Of a DNA stretch of 41,900 nucleotides, positions 8,579-16,122 are shown piece after piece. The DNA comes from Pseudomonas sp. RIT-562 (GTDB taxonomy: Bacteria; Pseudomonadota; Gammaproteobacteria; Pseudomonadales; Pseudomonadaceae): NCBI RefSeq assembly GCF_026241895.1, contig NZ_JAPJIV010000036.1, forward strand, positions 1 through 41,900. Reading direction: 5' to 3'. The translations under genes were made by a program, and so were the position numbers. The number at the start of each line of letters is the position of its first letter. Position 1 is the first letter of the stretch. The notes under the pieces are model-generated. The model was not told the origin of the DNA. It searched no databases and saw only the letters and a list, made by a program, of their open reading frames with translations.

Positions 8579-8677
8579 AATGTGCGCAGTTTGATTTGCG
8601 ACGACCATTCGGCGCCCGGACGATTCGCAAGCACCCGGGGTTGCGGCATACTCGACGTCTCTGGAGACCCATCAAGC

Positions 8678-9172
8678 ATGCCCGAGCAACTCAATTCCCG
8701 CGTCGAAGATTGTTACCTACTCGCTGAATCCTTTTTCAAACGTCCATTCAAACGCCCCGTGGTGAGTCTCAAGCTGCGCGGTCAGAAAGCCGGTGTCGCG
8801 CATCTGCACGAGAACCTGCTGCGCTTCAACCCGCAGCTGTACCGGGAAAACACCGAAGACTTCCTCAAGCAGACCGTTGCTCATGAGGTCGCGCACCTGA
8901 TTGCCCATCAACTGTTCGGCGACCGTATCCAGCCCCATGGTGAAGAGTGGCAGTTGATCATGCGCGGTGTGTACGAATTGCCGCCGAACCGTTGCCACAC
9001 CTATGACGTCAAACGCCGCAGTGTGACCCGCTATATCTACAAATGCCCTTGCGTCGACAGTGACTTCCCGTTCTCGGCGCAGCGTCATGGGCTGGTAAGG
9101 CAGGGGCGTCGGTATTTGTGCCGCCGGTGCCGGAGCACCTTGGTGTTCAGTGGGGAGATGCGGGTCGAGTAG
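8678..9172 (+). CDS. sprT: SprT-family zinc metallopeptidase-like protein
   Basis: This is a 164-residue cytoplasmic protein. The zinc-binding and catalytic motif HEVAHLIAH (about residues 69-77) is followed by HGEEW, which supplies a third ligand. A C-terminal zinc-ribbon-like pair follows (YKCPC and CRRCRS). This is the SprT/Spartan-like fold. Eukaryotic Spartan degrades DNA-protein crosslinks; the bacterial role is unproven. The start is placed at ATG 8678 (MPEQLNSRVEDCY), the usual family beginning, with GGAGA about 10 bases upstream. A partial REP follows. Confidence 0.88.
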   Translation: MPEQLNSRVEDCYLLAESFFKRPFKRPVVSLKLRGQKAGVAHLHENLLRFNPQLYRENTEDFLKQTVAHEVAHLIAHQLFGDRIQPHGEEWQLIMRGVYELPPNRCHTYDVKRRSVTRYIYKCPCVDSDFPFSAQRHGLVRQGRRYLCRRCRSTLVFSGEMRVE

Positions 9173-9195
9173 TTCTGTCTTGGAGCAACAGTCCC

Positions 9196-9217
9196 GTGGG
9201 AGCAAAGCTTGCTCGCG
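9196..9217. repeat. Single REP unit
   Basis: One arm of the Pseudomonas REP type, reading GTGGGAGC...GCTTGCTCG, with no inverted partner nearby. It lies between the convergent sprT and CoA-transferase/racemase genes. Confidence 0.65.
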
Positions 9218-9238
9218 CCGATAGCGTGCTCAAGGCCG

Positions 9239-10420
9239 CTACACAACCACCTTGGCACGCCGCAGTTCTTCGATCCGCTGCACACTGAACCCCAACTCCC
9301 GCAACACCTCATCGGTATGCGCCCCTAGCTGCGCACCGATATGCCTGGGCTCAGGCAGGCCTTCGGAAAACTTCAGCGGGCACGCCATCTGCGCTTGGGT
9401 CGATCCATCTCCGCGGGGTACTTGCGCCACTACCTCGCGTGCCTGCAGCTGTGGATGGCGCACCGCCTCCCCCAGGCTCAACACTGGCTCAACGCACGCA
9501 TCGAGCTCGGCAAACAGGGCGCTCAGTTCAGCGAAGTCGTGTTTTTCGAACTCGATCTTCAACGCGTCCTTGAGCTTTTTCTGATGTTCCGGTTGCGCGG
9601 ACAATCCCAGTTTGGCCATTTCCTCCAGCCCCAGCGCCGTGCACAGCTGCTTCATGAAGGCCGGCTCCAGGCTGCCGACCGACAACCAACGCCCGTCACG
9701 AGACCTGTAGTAATCGTAGAAGCTGCCACCATTGAGTACCTGATTTTCCCGTGCTGGCTCCTCACCGCAGGCCAGGAACCCTGCACCCGACATCGCATTC
9801 AGGGTGAAAGCGCAATCGGTCATGCTGATATCCAGGTATTGCCCCTGCCCCGTCTGTTGTCGCGCAATGACCGCAGCCAACAGGCCGATCACGCCATGCA
9901 GCGAGCCTCCCGCGATATCAGCCACCTGCATACCCAACGGCAATGGCCCACTGTCGGCCCGGCCGGTATGGCTAGCCAGCCCCGCCAGCGCCAGGTAATT
10001 GATATCGTGGCCGGCGCGGTCCTTGTACGGGCCGGTCTGGCCATATCCGGTGATCGACACATAGATCAGCTTCGGGTTGATCGCCCTCAGGGCTTCATAA
10101 CCCAGTCCCAGTCGCTCCATGACGCCGGGGCGAAACTGTTCGAGCAAGATGTCGTGGTCTTGCAGCAACTGCCTGATGACCTCCAGTGCTTCGGGCTGCT
10201 TGAGATCCAGCGCCAGGCTGCGCTTGTTGCGATTGAGGTAGGCGTGGCTCGCCGACACACCCTGGTCGTGGGGTGGCAGCACTCGCAGCAGGTCCATGCG
10301 AGTCGGCGACTCGATACGTAACACCTGCGCGCCCATGTCCGCCAGCAACAGCGAGGCAAACGGCCCCGGTAATAGCGTCGAAAAGTCGAGGATCTTCAGT
10401 GAAGCCAGTGGCCCGAGCAT
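9239..10420 (-). CDS. Alpha-methylacyl-CoA racemase-like, CaiB/BaiF family
   Basis: This codes for 393 residues. The ATG at 10420 has GGAGATTACTC upstream, which fits better than an in-frame start 54 bases earlier. The N-terminus LKILDFSTLLPGPFASLLLADMGA is the class III CoA-transferase/racemase signature. Within the family, YGQTGPYKDRAGHDINYLAL holds the His and Asp pair typical of alpha-methylacyl-CoA racemases rather than formyl-CoA transferases. It would epimerise 2-methylacyl-CoA esters for beta-oxidation of branched chains, or transfer CoA between acids. It sits alone, convergent with sprT and downstream of dctA in the same direction behind a terminator. The exact substrate cannot be told. 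Confidence 0.85.
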   Translation of the reverse strand: MLGPLASLKILDFSTLLPGPFASLLLADMGAQVLRIESPTRMDLLRVLPPHDQGVSASHAYLNRNKRSLALDLKQPEALEVIRQLLQDHDILLEQFRPGVMERLGLGYEALRAINPKLIYVSITGYGQTGPYKDRAGHDINYLALAGLASHTGRADSGPLPLGMQVADIAGGSLHGVIGLLAAVIARQQTGQGQYLDISMTDCAFTLNAMSGAGFLACGEEPARENQVLNGGSFYDYYRSRDGRWLSVGSLEPAFMKQLCTALGLEEMAKLGLSAQPEHQKKLKDALKIEFEKHDFAELSALFAELDACVEPVLSLGEAVRHPQLQAREVVAQVPRGDGSTQAQMACPLKFSEGLPEPRHIGAQLGAHTDEVLRELGFSVQRIEELRRAKVVV

Positions 10421-10523
10421 GAGTAATCTCCAGTGCGTTCCCCCAAGCCTAGGCAGACGATGGCAATGCAGCAATTACCGGATGCATCAGTTGCACTGAC
10501 CGTTGCGCTCAAATCGCGCCCAA

Positions 10524-10550
10524 GAAAAAACCCGCCGAAGCGGGTTTTCT
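10524..10550 (-). terminator. Rho-independent terminator of dctA
   Basis: The stem AAAACCCGC / GCGGGTTTT with a short CGAA loop is followed on the minus strand by a T-rich tail. It lies 14 bases past the dctA stop codon. Confidence 0.85.
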
Positions 10551-10563
10551 CATTGCATGAGCC

Positions 10564-11898
10564 TTACTTGACGTTGCTTGGAGCCGGACCTTCGGCTACG
10601 CCCAGGTCGTCTTCTTCACGCTCGTCGGCGATACCACGGCCGCCGGAAGCCAGTTCCGCCTGCAGCACATCGACGTCCAGTTCCTTGACCCACTTGGCCA
10701 CGACCAGGGTCGCAACGGCGTTGCCCACCAGGTTGGTCAGGGCGCGAGCTTCGGACATGAAGCGGTCGATACCGAGGATCAGGGCCAAACCGGCAACTGG
10801 CAGGTGGCCAACGGCAGACAGGGTGGCGGCCAGCACGATGAAGCCACTACCGGTCACGCCAGCGGCACCTTTGGAGGACAACAGCAATACCACCAGCAGG
10901 GTGATCTGGTGAGTGATGTCCATGTGGGTGTCGGTAGCCTGGGCAATGAACACCGCGGCCATGGTCAGGTAGATGGCAGTACCGTCGAGGTTGAACGAGT
11001 AGCCGGTCGGGATCACCAGGCCTACCACGGATTTCTTCGCGCCCAGGCGTTCCATCTTGATCAGCATGCGCGGCAGCACCGATTCCGAAGAAGAAGTACC
11101 CAGCACGATCAGCAATTCTTCACGGATGTAGCGAATCACCTTCAGCACGCTGAAGCCGTGGGCGCGAGCGATACCGCCCAGCACAATCAGAATGAACAGC
11201 AGGCAGGTGATGTAGAAGCACGCCATGAGTTGGCCCAGTTGCACCAGCGAGCCTACGCCATAGGCACCGATGGTGAACGCCATCGCACCGAAGGCACCGA
11301 TGGGCGCCAGCTTCATGATCATGTTGATGATGTTGAACATGACATGGGCGAAGCGATCGATGAAGTCCAGCAGCGGCTTGCCATAGGCGCCCAGGCGATG
11401 CAGGGCGAAACCGAAGATCACCGAGAACATCAGCACTTGCAGGATGTCACCGGTAGCGAACGCGCCAACGATGGTGGACGGGATCACATTCAGCAGGAAG
11501 CCAACGACGCTTTGATCAGCACCGGCCGCCACATACTGGGCGACTTTGGAAGCATCCAGAGTGCTGACATCGATGTGCATGCCGTTGCCTGGCTGCACGA
11601 TATTTACCACCACCAGGCCAACCAGCAGGGCGATGGTCGAGACGATTTCGAAATAAAGCAGCGCGTAACCGCCGGTCTTGCCGACCGACTTCATGTTCTG
11701 CATGCCCGCGATACCGCTGACGACGGTGCAGAAAATGATAGGAGCAATGATCATCTTGATCAGTTTGATGAACCCGTCACCCAGCGGCTTGAGGGCAACG
11801 CCGGTCTGCGGATAGAAGTGACCGAGCAGGATGCCGATGGCGATGGCAACGATCACCTGGAAATACAGGGATTTGTAGATTGGCTGACGAGTCGTCAT
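10564..11898 (-). CDS. dctA: C4-dicarboxylate transporter DctA
   Basis: This is a 444-residue sodium- or proton-coupled symporter of the DAACS family that imports succinate, fumarate and malate across the inner membrane. It begins MTTRQPIYKSLYFQVIVAIAI (ATG 11898, GAGGAA upstream). It has about eight membrane helices, the serine-rich hairpin motif LGTSSSESVLPRM near residue 275, SFNLDGTAIYLTMA near residue 310 and the substrate-site region LGIDRFMSEARALTNLVGN near residue 390. These are DctA hallmarks; glutamate carriers of the family share only part of them. A sigma-54 promoter lies about 130 bases upstream (12028-12044). This fits control by a DctB/DctD system, which is encoded elsewhere. 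Confidence 0.95.
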   Translation of the reverse strand: MTTRQPIYKSLYFQVIVAIAIGILLGHFYPQTGVALKPLGDGFIKLIKMIIAPIIFCTVVSGIAGMQNMKSVGKTGGYALLYFEIVSTIALLVGLVVVNIVQPGNGMHIDVSTLDASKVAQYVAAGADQSVVGFLLNVIPSTIVGAFATGDILQVLMFSVIFGFALHRLGAYGKPLLDFIDRFAHVMFNIINMIMKLAPIGAFGAMAFTIGAYGVGSLVQLGQLMACFYITCLLFILIVLGGIARAHGFSVLKVIRYIREELLIVLGTSSSESVLPRMLIKMERLGAKKSVVGLVIPTGYSFNLDGTAIYLTMAAVFIAQATDTHMDITHQITLLVVLLLSSKGAAGVTGSGFIVLAATLSAVGHLPVAGLALILGIDRFMSEARALTNLVGNAVATLVVAKWVKELDVDVLQAELASGGRGIADEREEDDLGVAEGPAPSNVK

Positions 11899-12027
11899 TG
11901 CAAAGTTCCTCAAGAGTGCCCGCTGACAACATCCATCTGTTGTCCATGACACCTGAATTGCGAACCCTCCTGCACTGGAGGGATTTGTTTTTTCGAGCTG
12001 CGCGGTGGCAGACATCTGTTGGTTACA

Positions 12028-12044
12028 TCGCAAGGCCCGTGCCA
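12028..12044 (-). promoter_or_regulatory. Sigma-54 promoter of dctA
   Basis: The minus strand reads TGGCACGGGCCTTGCGA, an almost exact match to the RpoN consensus, with GG at -24 and GC at -12 separated by 10 bases. The predicted start lies near 12018, giving a leader of about 120 bases. Confidence 0.9.
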
Positions 12045-12123
12045 CCTTCACCAAACTGCCAGGAAGCCGTTGGCTACCAAGCCTTGCAAGTTTTCCAGTG
12101 TCACCGAGCGGTTACCTTGAGGT

Positions 12124-12178
12124 GGCGGATTCCCGCCCATCTCCACGACACCGTGCGGTAAATTGGCGGATATCCGCC
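12124..12178. promoter_or_regulatory. Two related 14-bp palindromes, candidate operators
   Basis: GGCGGATTCCCGCC (12124-12137) and the perfect palindrome GGCGGATATCCGCC (12165-12178) share 12 of 14 bases and start 41 bp apart, about four helical turns. A further half-site TATCCGCC occurs at 12205-12212. The perfect copy abuts the putative -35 of the AraC-family gene, the place expected for an activator or autoregulator site. Confidence 0.5.
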
Positions 12179-12207
12179 TTGTTGCGAAACCAATCCGTGG
12201 CTACTAT
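12179..12207 (+). promoter_or_regulatory. Possible sigma-70 promoter of the AraC-family gene
   Basis: TTGTTG (12179-12184) and TACTAT (12202-12207) are 17 bp apart. Both hexamers are imperfect, which fits an activator-dependent promoter. The start codon follows 28 bases later. Confidence 0.4.
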
Positions 12208-12235
12208 CCGCCGCTCAACGGACGGACCTCTCTCC

Positions 12236-13234
12236 ATGCGCGAACGCACTATCGCCAGCCATTTCGCCCGTGCCGCCCTTGGTGGTGCGCGGCGACGCGG
12301 GTACGATTATTCAGCCCTGCTCCAGGAACTGGGCATCAGCCCAGAGCTGCTTGAAGAGCCCAGAGCGCGGATCGCTCCGGAACAGTTCACCCGCCTGCTT
12401 CAGGGCTTGTGGGTGGCGCTGGACGACGAGTTCCTGGGTTTCGGGCGAACAGTCAGCCGGCCCGGCAGCTTCGCGATGATGTGTCACGCCCTGATCCACT
12501 GCCGCAATCTGGATAAGGCTCTGCACCGCGGCTTATTGTTTTATAGCCTATTCCCCGACGGCCCGCGCCTGACCATCAGCCGCGAGGACGAAATGATTCG
12601 CCTGAGCCTGGACGATTCGCAGTTCTGTGACCCGGATCACTTCCTCAGCGAAAGCCAGCTGATGGTCTGGCATCGATTGGGCAGTTGGTTGATTGGCCAG
12701 CGCATCCGGCTGGAACAGGCGACATTCAGCTATCCGCGTCCCGACCACGGTGCTGAATATGATCTGCTGTTCTCCTGCCCCCTGGAATTTTCCGCCGAGC
12801 GCAGCAGCCTGGTTTTCCACAGCCGTTACCTGGCCATGCCGTTGCTGCAGGACGAGCGGACCCTCAAGCATTTCCTGCAGCGCTCGCCTGCCGACCTGCT
12901 GGCCCGCCCCGACGATGGCGACAGCCTGAGCAGCAGATTAAGACGCTTGCTTAGCCATGACAGTTCGCGCTGGCCCGACCTGGAAGCAGTGGCCGCGCAC
13001 CTGAGCATCAGCCCGCAGACGCTGCGTCGACACTTGCGAGAGGAAGGCTCGAGCTTTCAGGGATTGAAGGATCAGCTGCGCCGGGACATCGCGATTTATC
13101 ACTTGAGCCGCACAGACCTGTCGTTGCAACAGATCGCCGAGCAACTGGGGTTCTCCGAGCCGTCGGCGTTTCACCGGGCGTTCAAAAAGTGGACCGGGTT
13201 GACGCCGGGTGCCTATCGAGCACAGGAAAATTGA
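12236..13234 (+). CDS. AraC-family transcriptional regulator
   Basis: This codes for 332 residues. The N-terminal domain (about 15-205) is of the Arabinose_bd (PF12625) type seen in OruR/ArgR-like Pseudomonas regulators. The C-terminal AraC domain has two helix-turn-helix units: WPDLEAVAAHLSISPQTLRRHL (about residues 243-265), then LSLQQIAEQLGFSEPSAFHR, ending in the family motif FKKWTGLTPGAYR. It binds DNA and probably responds to a small metabolite. The ATG at 12236 has no clear Shine-Dalgarno, but an upstream extension would run through the palindromic control region. It is divergent from dctA and ends 5 bases before the convergent phoQ. The target is unknown; the GGCGGATATCCGCC sites suggest autoregulation. 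Confidence 0.85.
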   Translation: MRERTIASHFARAALGGARRRGYDYSALLQELGISPELLEEPRARIAPEQFTRLLQGLWVALDDEFLGFGRTVSRPGSFAMMCHALIHCRNLDKALHRGLLFYSLFPDGPRLTISREDEMIRLSLDDSQFCDPDHFLSESQLMVWHRLGSWLIGQRIRLEQATFSYPRPDHGAEYDLLFSCPLEFSAERSSLVFHSRYLAMPLLQDERTLKHFLQRSPADLLARPDDGDSLSSRLRRLLSHDSSRWPDLEAVAAHLSISPQTLRRHLREEGSSFQGLKDQLRRDIAIYHLSRTDLSLQQIAEQLGFSEPSAFHRAFKKWTGLTPGAYRAQEN

Positions 13235-13239
13235 GTGCT

Positions 13240-14586
13240 CTAGACCACCGAAAAATGAATGCGGAACGCCGCCCCGCCCATGGGTGAATCGTCGAGAGTC
13301 AATTTGGCGCTGTAGCTTTCGATGATGTCCTTGACCACTGCCAGGCCAATGCCCTGGCCCGGATGCTGACGATCCAGGCGTTCACCACGCTGGAGAATCC
13401 GCGCGCGTTGATCTGCAGGCACACCTGGGCCGTCATCCTCGACGCATAGTTCAATGCCACCTTCGGAGTCGCGCAGGCTGACTCGCACTTCACCCAGGCA
13501 TAGGCGATACGCGTTCTCCAGCAGGTTGCCCAACATCTCCAGCAGCGCCCCCTGCTCGATTGGCACATAGCAGGGTTCGGGCAGGTCAAAAGTCACCTGC
13601 ACACGCTTGTCGCGATAGACCTTGTCCAACGTGTCACAGAGGCTCTGCAATACTGGTCGCAAGCGCACCTGATGGCGGACCAGGCCACTTTTACGCAGGC
13701 TGGCGCGTTGCAGCTGGTAGCCGATCTGCTGGCTCATGCGCTCGATCTGGGTTTGCAACACCCGAGCCTGATCGCGATTTTCAGAGCGTTGCGCCAGGTC
13801 TTCGCTCACCCCTTGCAGAACGGTCAACGGCGTTTTCAGGCTGTGAGCCAGGTCATCGAGGGAATCGCGGTAGCGACTGCGCTGCTCACGTTCACTGTGC
13901 AGCAAACGGTTAAGCGAGCCAGTCAGGCGCAGCAGCTCGCGCGGGTGCTGCTCGCTGAGGCTTTCACGGGTTCCGCCTTCGATTTCGTCCAGTTCCTGGC
14001 TCAGCCGACGCAACGCGCGCAAGCCCCAGGTCAGGCCAATCCACAGCAGCGCCAGCAGGACCAGCAATGCGGCGCCGAACCCCAGGTAGAGATTCTCCCG
14101 CAACCCTTCGAGGGTAACCTCATACTCACGTACCGGCTGCAGGGCGACGATGCTGAACGCTGCGCTTTTACCGCCGAGTAATTTGACCTCGACGTCATAG
14201 ACGAAGAATTCCTGCCCATTGGCTTCACGAATCCTGGCGAACTCGTTGCCGCGCCCGTCGTAGCGGGGTGTGTAATTGATGTGTTCTTCCTGGGTTCCAT
14301 TCGAACGCCAGACCAGGTGGCCATCGCGATCATAGATGTAACCCAGCAATCGGCCGTCAGTCAGGTTAAATCGCTCGTCGGGCAGTTGCGCCGGCATCCG
14401 CAAGCTGTTGTCTTCCACACGAGCGGCAGAAATCAACGTAGTCACGTCCGACGCAAGGCGCTGCTCGATGGAATCCTGCAATGCCAGACTGAAGGCGCCC
14501 TGCATCGCCGGCAGTAACGCCAGCATGAACAACACTGCCAGTATCGTGGCAGCGAGCATCAGACGAACACGTAGCGAACGAATCAA
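13240..14586 (-). CDS. phoQ: Sensor histidine kinase PhoQ
   Basis: This codes for 448 residues. A transmembrane helix at about 8-30 is followed by a periplasmic sensor domain (about 31-168), a second helix near 169-190, HAMP, then HisKA with DLAHSLKTPLTVLQG (phospho-His near residue 250). The HATPase has an N-box (LLENAYRLC), VEDDGPGVPAD and GQGIGLAVVKDI. With the preceding phoP and oprH this is the magnesium- and cation-sensing PhoPQ system, which controls lipid A modification and polymyxin resistance. The start is a TTG at 14586 whose codon overlaps the phoP TGA (TTGA, 14583-14586), so translation is coupled. The next in-frame ATG (residue 10) would remove the basic N-terminus. Confidence 0.93.
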   Translation of the reverse strand: MIRSLRVRLMLAATILAVLFMLALLPAMQGAFSLALQDSIEQRLASDVTTLISAARVEDNSLRMPAQLPDERFNLTDGRLLGYIYDRDGHLVWRSNGTQEEHINYTPRYDGRGNEFARIREANGQEFFVYDVEVKLLGGKSAAFSIVALQPVREYEVTLEGLRENLYLGFGAALLVLLALLWIGLTWGLRALRRLSQELDEIEGGTRESLSEQHPRELLRLTGSLNRLLHSEREQRSRYRDSLDDLAHSLKTPLTVLQGVSEDLAQRSENRDQARVLQTQIERMSQQIGYQLQRASLRKSGLVRHQVRLRPVLQSLCDTLDKVYRDKRVQVTFDLPEPCYVPIEQGALLEMLGNLLENAYRLCLGEVRVSLRDSEGGIELCVEDDGPGVPADQRARILQRGERLDRQHPGQGIGLAVVKDIIESYSAKLTLDDSPMGGAAFRIHFSVV

Positions 14587-15260
14587 GTGCAGCGCTCGGT
14601 AAACAGGTAACCGAGGCCACGCACGGTATCTATCGGCTTAAAGCCTGCCGGCCCCTCAAGTTTGCGACGCAGTCTTCCCACCAGTACTTCAATGACATTC
14701 GGATCGCGCTCGTCGTCATCGGGGTAGAGCTGCTCCATCAAGCGATCCTTGGGTACCACCTGCTGATGGTGACGCATCAGATACTCGAGAATCCGATACT
14801 CGTAGGCGGTCAGTGCCAGCGGTTGCTCGTCCAGGGTCGCCTGTTTGCGATTGAGATCAAGCAGCAGTGGCCCAGCCACAATTGTTGACTGGGTAAAGCC
14901 ACTGGAACGGCGCAACAATGCATTAAGTCGGGCGTCCAGTTCTTCGAACTGAAACGGCTTGACCACGTAATCGTCGGCACCAGCGGCCAGCCCTTCGACT
15001 TTGTCCTGCCAATTGCCGCGGGCAGTCAGGATCAGGATAGGAAAGACCTTACCCTGCGAACGCAACTGGCGGATCAGATCGAGTCCGCCCATGCCAGGCA
15101 GACCGAGGTCGATAATCGCCAGGTCGTAATTAAATTGCTCGGCCTGATACAGGGCCTCTTCGGCGTTGGCCACCGACTGCACCACATGACCATTGTCCGT
15201 GAGGCGGGTTTGCAAGTGATGACGCAACAGCGCTTCATCTTCGACAACCAGCAACTTCAT
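14583..15260 (-). CDS. phoP: Response regulator PhoP
   Basis: This is a 225-residue OmpR-family regulator. The receiver domain has acidic residues in VVEDEALLRHH, the phospho-acceptor in LAIIDLGLPGMGG (Asp near 51), a Thr in ILILTARG and a Lys in DYVVKPF. The C-terminal winged helix (about 128-223) has LTAYEYRILEYLM and VIEVLVGRLRRKL. PhoP binds direct repeats upstream of oprH (16036-16074) and activates the oprH-phoP-phoQ operon. It starts at ATG 15260, 115 bases after oprH, and overlaps phoQ by 4 bases. Confidence 0.94.
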   Translation of the reverse strand: MKLLVVEDEALLRHHLQTRLTDNGHVVQSVANAEEALYQAEQFNYDLAIIDLGLPGMGGLDLIRQLRSQGKVFPILILTARGNWQDKVEGLAAGADDYVVKPFQFEELDARLNALLRRSSGFTQSTIVAGPLLLDLNRKQATLDEQPLALTAYEYRILEYLMRHHQQVVPKDRLMEQLYPDDDERDPNVIEVLVGRLRRKLEGPAGFKPIDTVRGLGYLFTERCT

Positions 15261-15318
15261 TGCAGACTCCCTAGAAAACGAAAATCTCCAGGGGCACTGC
15301 GGTGCACCTCGAGGGCTA

Positions 15319-15362
15319 ACGGGCCTGGTATAAACCTTATGAAAGGATCAACGCAGGCCCGT
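15319..15362. terminator. Inverted repeat between oprH and phoP
   Basis: ACGGGCCTG (15319-15327) pairs with CAGGCCCGT (15354-15362) across a loop of about 26 bases. It lies just past the oprH stop and before phoP. It could attenuate read-through so that oprH mRNA exceeds phoPQ mRNA. The tail is not U-rich in the direction of transcription. Confidence 0.4.
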
Positions 15363-15375
15363 CTTTGAACGCATA

Positions 15376-15974
15376 TTAGAAAGCGTAGTTGGCGGCCAGA
15401 TACGTCTGGGCGCTGCTGGTCAGATTCAGCGAGCCCTGCTTGCTGCCGTTACGTTCGTTCATCTCGGTACTGGCATTGCTTCGCAGATAACGATACCCCA
15501 GTTCGAGCGACGTATTTTTCGAAACTTGTTGCAGAACTCCCACTTGTCCGCCCAAGGCATAGCCGATATTGCTGTCGCGACTGAAACCACCGGACTCCTG
15601 GGTCAGTTTGGTCAAGCCTGCAGTCGCACCGCCGAACAGTTTGGTGGAGTCGCCCAGTGGGTGAAAGAGATCAAAGCTGCCCAGCAGGTTTTCCTGACGC
15701 AGCTTGATGCCGTTGTGCGAGCCCGATACATTTTCATAGGTGCCATAGTAACGAGCCTGGTTACTCTGCTGTCCCAGGCGAACACCCCAAGTGCCGCTCT
15801 TGTCGATAGCGCCGTTGGCGTTCGGGTGGCCAAGGTTATCGTTCAGGGCATGGGATTTTTGATCTTGTCGCTGGTCTGTCCAAGAGTAAAGCTGGCGAAG
15901 TTGTCATTGGCCATGGCAGCGGTACTTGCGCCCATAACGGTGATCGCCAGCAGCAGTTTTTTGAATCCAGTCAT
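15376..15974 (-). pseudogene. oprH: oprH outer-membrane protein gene with a one-base deletion
   Basis: The gene starts at ATG 15974 with a signal peptide, MTGFKKLLLAITVMGASTAA, cleaved after AMA. It reads DNFASFTLGQTSDKI and then, in a run of five A residues (plus-strand T-run 15856-15860), shifts frame and stops at a TGA a few codons later. Adding one A restores a continuous frame, with KSHALNDNLGHPN followed by TWGVRLGQQ, LGYRYLRSNAS and the terminal YLAANYAF. The restored protein is 199 residues, the normal length of OprH, an eight-stranded barrel that binds LPS and stabilises it under low magnesium. The rest of the frame has no other lesion, so this is either a very recent mutation, a slippage-prone tract or a base-calling error in a homopolymer. 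Confidence 0.85.
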
Positions 15975-16018
15975 TGGGTGTTTCCTTGTGTTGTTATGTG
16001 CTTGTTGGGTATGGGAGA

Positions 16019-16074
16019 AGATTACTCAGCTCGCCCTGAACTCCCCCTGAACACCTTCTGAACCTGGGCTGAAC
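16019..16074 (-). promoter_or_regulatory. oprH promoter with four phased PhoP half-sites
   Basis: On the minus strand GTTCAG occurs four times, at 16074-16069, 16063-16058, 16052-16047 and 16041-16036, each exactly 11 bp from the next. Two adjacent half-sites with a 5-bp spacer make a PhoP box, so there is room for two dimers. A -10-like hexamer TAATCT (16024-16019) follows 11 bp after the last half-site, as at class II PhoP promoters that lack a good -35. Confidence 0.85.
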
Positions 16075-16122
16075 CAGATGGAACAGACTCTTTTCAATAA
16101 CTGACTTGCGGGAGATGCAATC

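Larger units (their letters stand above)
11899..12235. other. Divergent control region between dctA and the AraC-family gene
   Basis: A 337-base intergenic region. It holds the dctA leader with a small inverted repeat (GACAAC...GTTGTC, 11925-11944), the dctA sigma-54 promoter (12028-12044), two related 14-bp palindromes (12124-12137 and 12165-12178) and a possible sigma-70 promoter for the AraC-family gene (12179-12207). No small gene was recognised. Confidence 0.7.

Noticed and set aside
11925..11944. A Crc/Hfq catabolite-repression target in the dctA leader
   Set aside because: The only A-rich stretch near the start is a short GACAAC inverted repeat that does not fit the AAnAAnAA motif.
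10804..11949. A 381-codon open frame antisense to dctA
   Set aside because: Its composition (very rich in His, Gln and Asp) is that of a reversed membrane-protein gene, and dctA on the other strand is certain.
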